NCBI GenBank assembly: GCA_963843525.1
Contig: CAWJKM010000002.1
Coordinates: forward strand, 62,001 to 126,000
Origin: DATJPR01 sp963843525
GTDB lineage: Bacteria; Bacteroidota; Ignavibacteria; UBA10030; UBA6906
Reading direction: 5' to 3'
DNA: 64,000 bases
Numbering within the stretch: the first letter of the stretch is position 1; every line of letters starts with the position of its first letter. Below are positions 60,590-64,000 of this stretch, one piece after another. The position numbers and the translations under genes are program-made. Under the pieces are notes generated by a model. That model saw nothing but the letters and a program-made list of their open reading frames with translations, had not been told where the DNA came from and searched no databases.

Positions 60590-62071
60590 CTACTTCGGGG
60601 AATTCTTGCCTTTCTCAATCTTCCGGACGGTGAGGTAGAGTGTAGCAGCCAAAATGGTGATAATGAGCGTCGCGACACCCAGTCCGGTCCGCCGGAACAC
60701 AAATTCATCCAATGCACCCTGGGCTTCGTGCTCGACATCCACCGACACGTCCAGGCTCTTGTGCGCCACTGTTTGAAACTGCGTTTCATCAAACGCATGG
60801 ACCATCGTTCGTGCCTGTAGCCGGAACTGCCTCGCATCACGAAGTTTAAACTTCGCCTCAGAAACTTCCATCCCCTTCTGTTCGGCTTCGCTGACGAGAG
60901 TTGTGGCAAGCGCCTCCGCCCCCGAAAGACTGTCCATCAGGCTCCGCATGGCCTTCGCAGTGGCAAACCCTTTGGAATTATCGTCCGGTGTGTGACATTG
61001 CGAACATACAGCGGCAGAGTCGGTGCCGAGCATCGCGTCCGTTGGCGCCGCGATGCCATGATTGCCGTGGCAGATCTGGCATTCGGGAATCCCGGCTGCA
61101 TCGAAAGCCTTCTTATGCGGACTCTTCGAGAACAGTTCAGCGTTGAGCGCATGGCATGTCCCGCAAACCGCGGATATCGATTCTACGCCGGGCGGCGTTG
61201 CCCCGTGGTTGCCATGGCACCCGTTGCATGCCGGCGCCGAGATATCGTTTTTCTGCAACAGCGCCACGCCGTGAACACTCGAAGCGTATTCCTCATACTG
61301 GTTGGTCGGAATCCCATACTCCTTCATGTACTCCGCATTGCCGTGACACGTCCGGCACGTCCCTGGAACATTCGTCGGATAGACTTTTGACCGGACATCC
61401 TTACTGGAGAAGATGTCGTGCGAGCCATGACAACTGATGCAGACGGCGACCTTTGCATCTCCCTTCGCGTACCTGATTCCATGGATGCTCGTCTTGTACT
61501 TGTCGAGCTGATCGATCGGCAGGGAAGGGTTGTACTCGCGGATGAAGTTTGCGTTGCTGTGGCATGATGCGCAGAGGGCAACGACGTTTGCATGATTGAC
61601 GGGGGAGCGGGGATCGTTGACGGAGAGAATGCCGTGCGCATGGTGACATGTCGTACACTGGGCAATGCTTCCTCTGCCGGATACCGCTTCCTTGCCATGA
61701 ACGCTCTCCCGCAAATTGGCGTACTGGTTGGTGGGAAGAGAGGAACCGAACGCGCGCATCTTGCTCGAATCGGCATGACACGAGGCGCATCGGGCGGAAA
61801 TCTCGTCACCTTTCGGCACGCCGAGGAATCCTGCGTCCTTGCTCATGGCCGTGTCCATGTCGTCGGACGACGCATTACCACCATGGCAACCCGCGCATGG
61901 AATCCCTTTGAGGTGGTGGATATCCACCCGGAACTCTTTCGACGGGGTGTCCCCGAGGGAAGAATGACACTCAAAGCACTTGTCCGTGGCCGGCGCGGCA
62001 TTGGACGCCGCGAGACACAGGAGGCACACTCCTGTCAATGCGACTCTCAGCATGCGTATCAAAAGAGCCAT
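60590..62071 (-). CDS. Membrane-anchored 11-heme c-type cytochrome
   Basis: The 493-residue protein has an N-terminal hydrophobic signal (LLIRMLRVALTGVCLLCLAA) and eleven CxxCH motifs in order: CFECH (32-36), CAGCH, CASCH, CTTCH, CASCH, CISCH, CRTCH, CNGCH, CGTCH, CQICH and CSQCH. A helical region and a C-terminal membrane helix (VATLIITILAATLYLTV) follow. Its start overlaps the cytochrome b stop by 13 bases; ATG 62053 is an alternative. It is placed where cytochrome c1 or f would be in a bc complex, so it is the likely electron acceptor of the Rieske/b subunits. Confidence 0.93.
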   Translation of the reverse strand: MALLIRMLRVALTGVCLLCLAASNAAPATDKCFECHSSLGDTPSKEFRVDIHHLKGIPCAGCHGGNASSDDMDTAMSKDAGFLGVPKGDEISARCASCHADSSKMRAFGSSLPTNQYANLRESVHGKEAVSGRGSIAQCTTCHHAHGILSVNDPRSPVNHANVVALCASCHSNANFIREYNPSLPIDQLDKYKTSIHGIRYAKGDAKVAVCISCHGSHDIFSSKDVRSKVYPTNVPGTCRTCHGNAEYMKEYGIPTNQYEEYASSVHGVALLQKNDISAPACNGCHGNHGATPPGVESISAVCGTCHALNAELFSKSPHKKAFDAAGIPECQICHGNHGIAAPTDAMLGTDSAAVCSQCHTPDDNSKGFATAKAMRSLMDSLSGAEALATTLVSEAEQKGMEVSEAKFKLRDARQFRLQARTMVHAFDETQFQTVAHKSLDVSVDVEHEAQGALDEFVFRRTGLGVATLIITILAATLYLTVRKIEKGKNSPK

Positions 62072-63138
62072 CCAAGGATTGTGAAGACGATAATATAGAT
62101 CAGGGCGAACATTCCCAGATAGGTGACCTTCCGGCTCGCAGCACCTCGCGAAGTCTTCCTGTCCCAGAACGGGATGAGGGTCCACAAAAGGAAAGCCAAT
62201 CCGAATAAAAGAATCCCCAGAACCTCCCCGTCGATAAACAGCACCTTCGAGGGGATATACTTCAGCGTCTGGAACATGAAGAGGAAGTACCATTCAGGGT
62301 GAATGCCGGCGGGCGCGGAGACGAACGGATCAGCCTTCTTCCCAAGATCCCAGGGGAAGAACACCGCAAGAATTGCCAGAACGTTGAGGACAATCAGCCA
62401 GAGCAGAAGATCTCTGAGAACAAAATTTGGAAAAAACGGCATCCGCTTTGCCGGTTCTTCCTGGGTATTCTCAAGATGCGGCGGGACGCTCATCCCCTGA
62501 CGCTGTACCAGGAGCAGGTGGATTCCGAGCAATATCGTAAAGAGTCCGGGGAACACCGCAACATGGAACCCGAAGAACCGGGAGAGTGTCGCCCCCGTAA
62601 CATCGGGCCCACCCCGGAGGAACTCCATCATGGGCTTACCCACGAACGGAATAACGCCGGCGATTTCCGTTCCCACTTTCGTCGCGAAATAAGCCAGTTC
62701 ATTCCACGGCAGGAGATACCCGCTGAATCCGAACCCCAGGCCGAGAAACAGCATCAACATGCCCGTCAGCCAGGTCAGCTCGCGCGGCGAGCGGTATGCG
62801 CGTTCAAACAACACACTGAACATATGGATGACCGCCGACAGGATGAAGAGGTTCGCTGCCCAGCTATGGATCGACCGGATGAGCCAACCGAACTGCACCT
62901 TCGACATAATAAACTGGATGCTCTCGAAGGCAAGCTGGTCACTCGCTTTGTAGTAAAGAAGAAGGAGGATTCCCGTGGTCACCTGGATGATGAAGAGGAA
63001 GAGCGTTACCCCTCCAAAGTAATACCAGACCAGCCCCCGGTGCACGGGGACATACTTCTTCCCCATGAAATCCACCAGCTGTTTCAGATCGACTCTCTCG
63101 TCGATCCAGGCATACATGCGTTTCCAGAGTGTTGTCAT
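62059..63138 (-). CDS. Cytochrome b, b6-like with fused subunit IV-type C-terminus
   Basis: The 359-residue protein has eight hydrophobic helices. Heme ligands are H-x13-H in IRSIHSWAANLFILSAVIHM and H-x14-H in GFHVAVFPGLFTILLGIHLL, the latter spacing being that of b6-type proteins. A HPEWYF motif marks the quinol site in the C-terminal, subunit IV-like half. With the Rieske protein it forms the quinol-oxidising core. It overlaps the Rieske gene by 4 bases. The name follows function, not a specific ortholog. Confidence 0.93.
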   Translation of the reverse strand: MTTLWKRMYAWIDERVDLKQLVDFMGKKYVPVHRGLVWYYFGGVTLFLFIIQVTTGILLLLYYKASDQLAFESIQFIMSKVQFGWLIRSIHSWAANLFILSAVIHMFSVLFERAYRSPRELTWLTGMLMLFLGLGFGFSGYLLPWNELAYFATKVGTEIAGVIPFVGKPMMEFLRGGPDVTGATLSRFFGFHVAVFPGLFTILLGIHLLLVQRQGMSVPPHLENTQEEPAKRMPFFPNFVLRDLLLWLIVLNVLAILAVFFPWDLGKKADPFVSAPAGIHPEWYFLFMFQTLKYIPSKVLFIDGEVLGILLFGLAFLLWTLIPFWDRKTSRGAASRKVTYLGMFALIYIIVFTILGWLF

Positions 63139-63593
63139 GTCATTTTCGAGACGAAGACGTCATCCCCCTGAATGGCGACGCGGTATTGTTCCAATGGCCG
63201 TGGAGGCGGACCGCTGATATTCCTTCCTGTGAGATCATATTTGCCGTTGTGACACGCACACCAGATCACGGAAAGATCTTTGCGATATTGAACGGTGCAT
63301 TCGAGATGCGTGCACACAGCGGAAAATGCTCTGACCTCGCCGGCCGCAGTACGGATGACAATCACGGGCTTGTTTCCGAACCTGACGATCATTCCGCTGT
63401 CTTTCGGTATGCCGGAGAGCGGACCGACCTTTACGCTGCTGACAACAACCTCGGCCTGCGGGGGAGGACGAAGATACGAGAGGATCGGATAGATCACCGA
63501 TGCAAGCCAGGCAAGAACACTCCCGGCAAGGAGGTATTTGAGGAAATCCCGTTTCCCCTGTTGGGCCGGCGAGAGAGTCTTGGTGTCTTCCAT
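63135..63593 (-). CDS. Rieske 2Fe-2S protein
   Basis: The 152-residue protein has a Tat-like N-terminus (GKRDFLKYLLAGSVLAWLAS) as membrane anchor. The cluster-binding motifs are CTHLEC (C-x-H-x2-C) and CACHNGKYD (C-x2-H). It is the second subunit of the quinol oxidase-type complex. It ends with the TGA shared by the overlap with cytochrome b. Start ATG 63593 with TGGAAG-like sequence upstream. Confidence 0.93.
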   Translation of the reverse strand: MEDTKTLSPAQQGKRDFLKYLLAGSVLAWLASVIYPILSYLRPPPQAEVVVSSVKVGPLSGIPKDSGMIVRFGNKPVIVIRTAAGEVRAFSAVCTHLECTVQYRKDLSVIWCACHNGKYDLTGRNISGPPPRPLEQYRVAIQGDDVFVSKMT

Positions 63594-63654
63594 AGTTTCA
63601 TCGAATATGGTCGTTCAATGGTCACAACTATCGCTGGTGCGCAACCCCGGCATC

Positions 63655-64000
63655 TCACGGCGGTCCGGAGGGTCCATGGGCGACCCGGGGTTCCTGAGGA
63701 ACCGCCCGCTTCCTGGCGCGGAGACGTGTAAAGACCATTGACACCGTCAGAAGCGCGATCGCGAGAACAAGGAACGAAACGAGCCGATACGCCGGCTCCA
63801 GCTGGATAATCCCGATGATCAGGATATACAGCACCGTGAGCATCAGGGTAAGATGTCCCATCCACCGGTATTTCTGGGCTTTGATCACCACGTTCAGCAA
63901 GTAGTACAGCAACGCGATGCCGATCCACGAGAGACTGACGTACTGATGAGGGACAAGATGGTAGAGCGCGTACGGGAAGACCATGAATGCCGTGCCGAGG
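63655..64000 (-). CDS. Integral membrane protein, 5' partial
   Basis: The frame is open to the window edge, with residues LGTAF just before Met at 63984, so it may start upstream. About 115 residues are visible with four hydrophobic segments (LSWIGIALLYYLLNVVI; LTLMLTVLYILIIGII; LVSFLVLAIALLTVSMVF) and a Pro-rich tail (EPRVAHGPSGPP). It is 61 bases upstream of the Rieske gene in the same direction and may be a fourth subunit or an unrelated gene. Confidence 0.6.
   Translation of the reverse strand, partial: LGTAFMVFPYALYHLVPHQYVSLSWIGIALLYYLLNVVIKAQKYRWMGHLTLMLTVLYILIIGIIQLEPAYRLVSFLVLAIALLTVSMVFTRLRARKRAVPQEPRVAHGPSGPP

Noticed and set aside
1..64000. tRNA, rRNA, CRISPR arrays or insertion sequences
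   Set aside because: No tRNA-like T-loop/acceptor pairing, no rRNA segments, no short regularly spaced identical repeats with unique spacers, and no transposase was recognised.

Overview
The window is bacterial chromosomal DNA with a GC content judged by eye in the mid-50s percent. Genes are closely packed. Many starts have a clear Shine-Dalgarno sequence (GGAGG or AAGGAG type), and ATG, GTG and TTG starts all occur. An orphan type IX secretion C-terminal sorting domain (9902-10015), numerous exported and beta-barrel proteins, and c-type and Rieske/cytochrome b respiratory genes together point to the FCB group. An Ignavibacteria-like or related Bacteroidota/Chlorobi lineage fits best, because strong Shine-Dalgarno use is unlike classical Bacteroidia. 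This placement is inference. I saw no rRNA, tRNA, CRISPR array, transposase or integrase.

Layout. 1-2958: a partial MOSC protein, a helix-hairpin-helix-type protein and a minus-strand group II PLP decarboxylase. 3325-6233: an ECF42-like sigma factor module (AhpD-like protein, YCII/DGPF protein, sigma factor with C-terminal extension, YdeI-like protein) with several perfect inverted repeats in its leaders. 6234-34146: a long accessory stretch of mostly single, same-strand, functionally unrelated small genes (DinB, RidA, SRPBCC, GNAT, DUF5071, DUF3788, GyrI-like, methyltransferases, one ABC exporter, a CDF transporter, an SDR, a divergent beta-carbonic anhydrase). It also holds many gene remnants: truncated GT39, GyrI-like, DUF6429 and PEP-mutase-like genes, the type IX tail, and an SGNH gene with a one-base frameshift. 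It looks like a region of repeated gain and decay. 34344-37241: a textbook promoter with a long leader, then a multiheme cytochrome and a monoheme cytochrome fused to a predicted outer-membrane barrel, a possible electron conduit. 37477-58669: GT39-type glycosyltransferases, a GH78 alpha-L-rhamnosidase and a GH27 alpha-galactosidase, a NatAB-like ABC system, a K+/H+ antiporter, exported hydrolases and a TauE/SafE plus DUF1634 pair. 59301-59711: a degenerate 129-bp tandem repeat with an invariant 25-bp palindromic core. 60590-64000 (minus strand): a quinol-oxidising complex of Rieske protein, b6-like cytochrome b and an 11-heme cytochrome c, with a partial membrane protein upstream.

How the parts may work together. 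Menaquinol oxidised by the Rieske/cytochrome b complex could pass electrons to the membrane-anchored 11-heme cytochrome. The separate 34.7-37.2 kb pair could carry electrons across the outer membrane. The glycosidases and GT39 enzymes suggest a saprophyte that degrades plant-type glycans and decorates its envelope. The antiporter and NatAB-like system suggest active cation homeostasis. The most unusual items are the 129-bp repeat, the cytochrome-porin fusion locus, the hairpin-rich ECF42 leader and the gene-remnant-rich accessory stretch.
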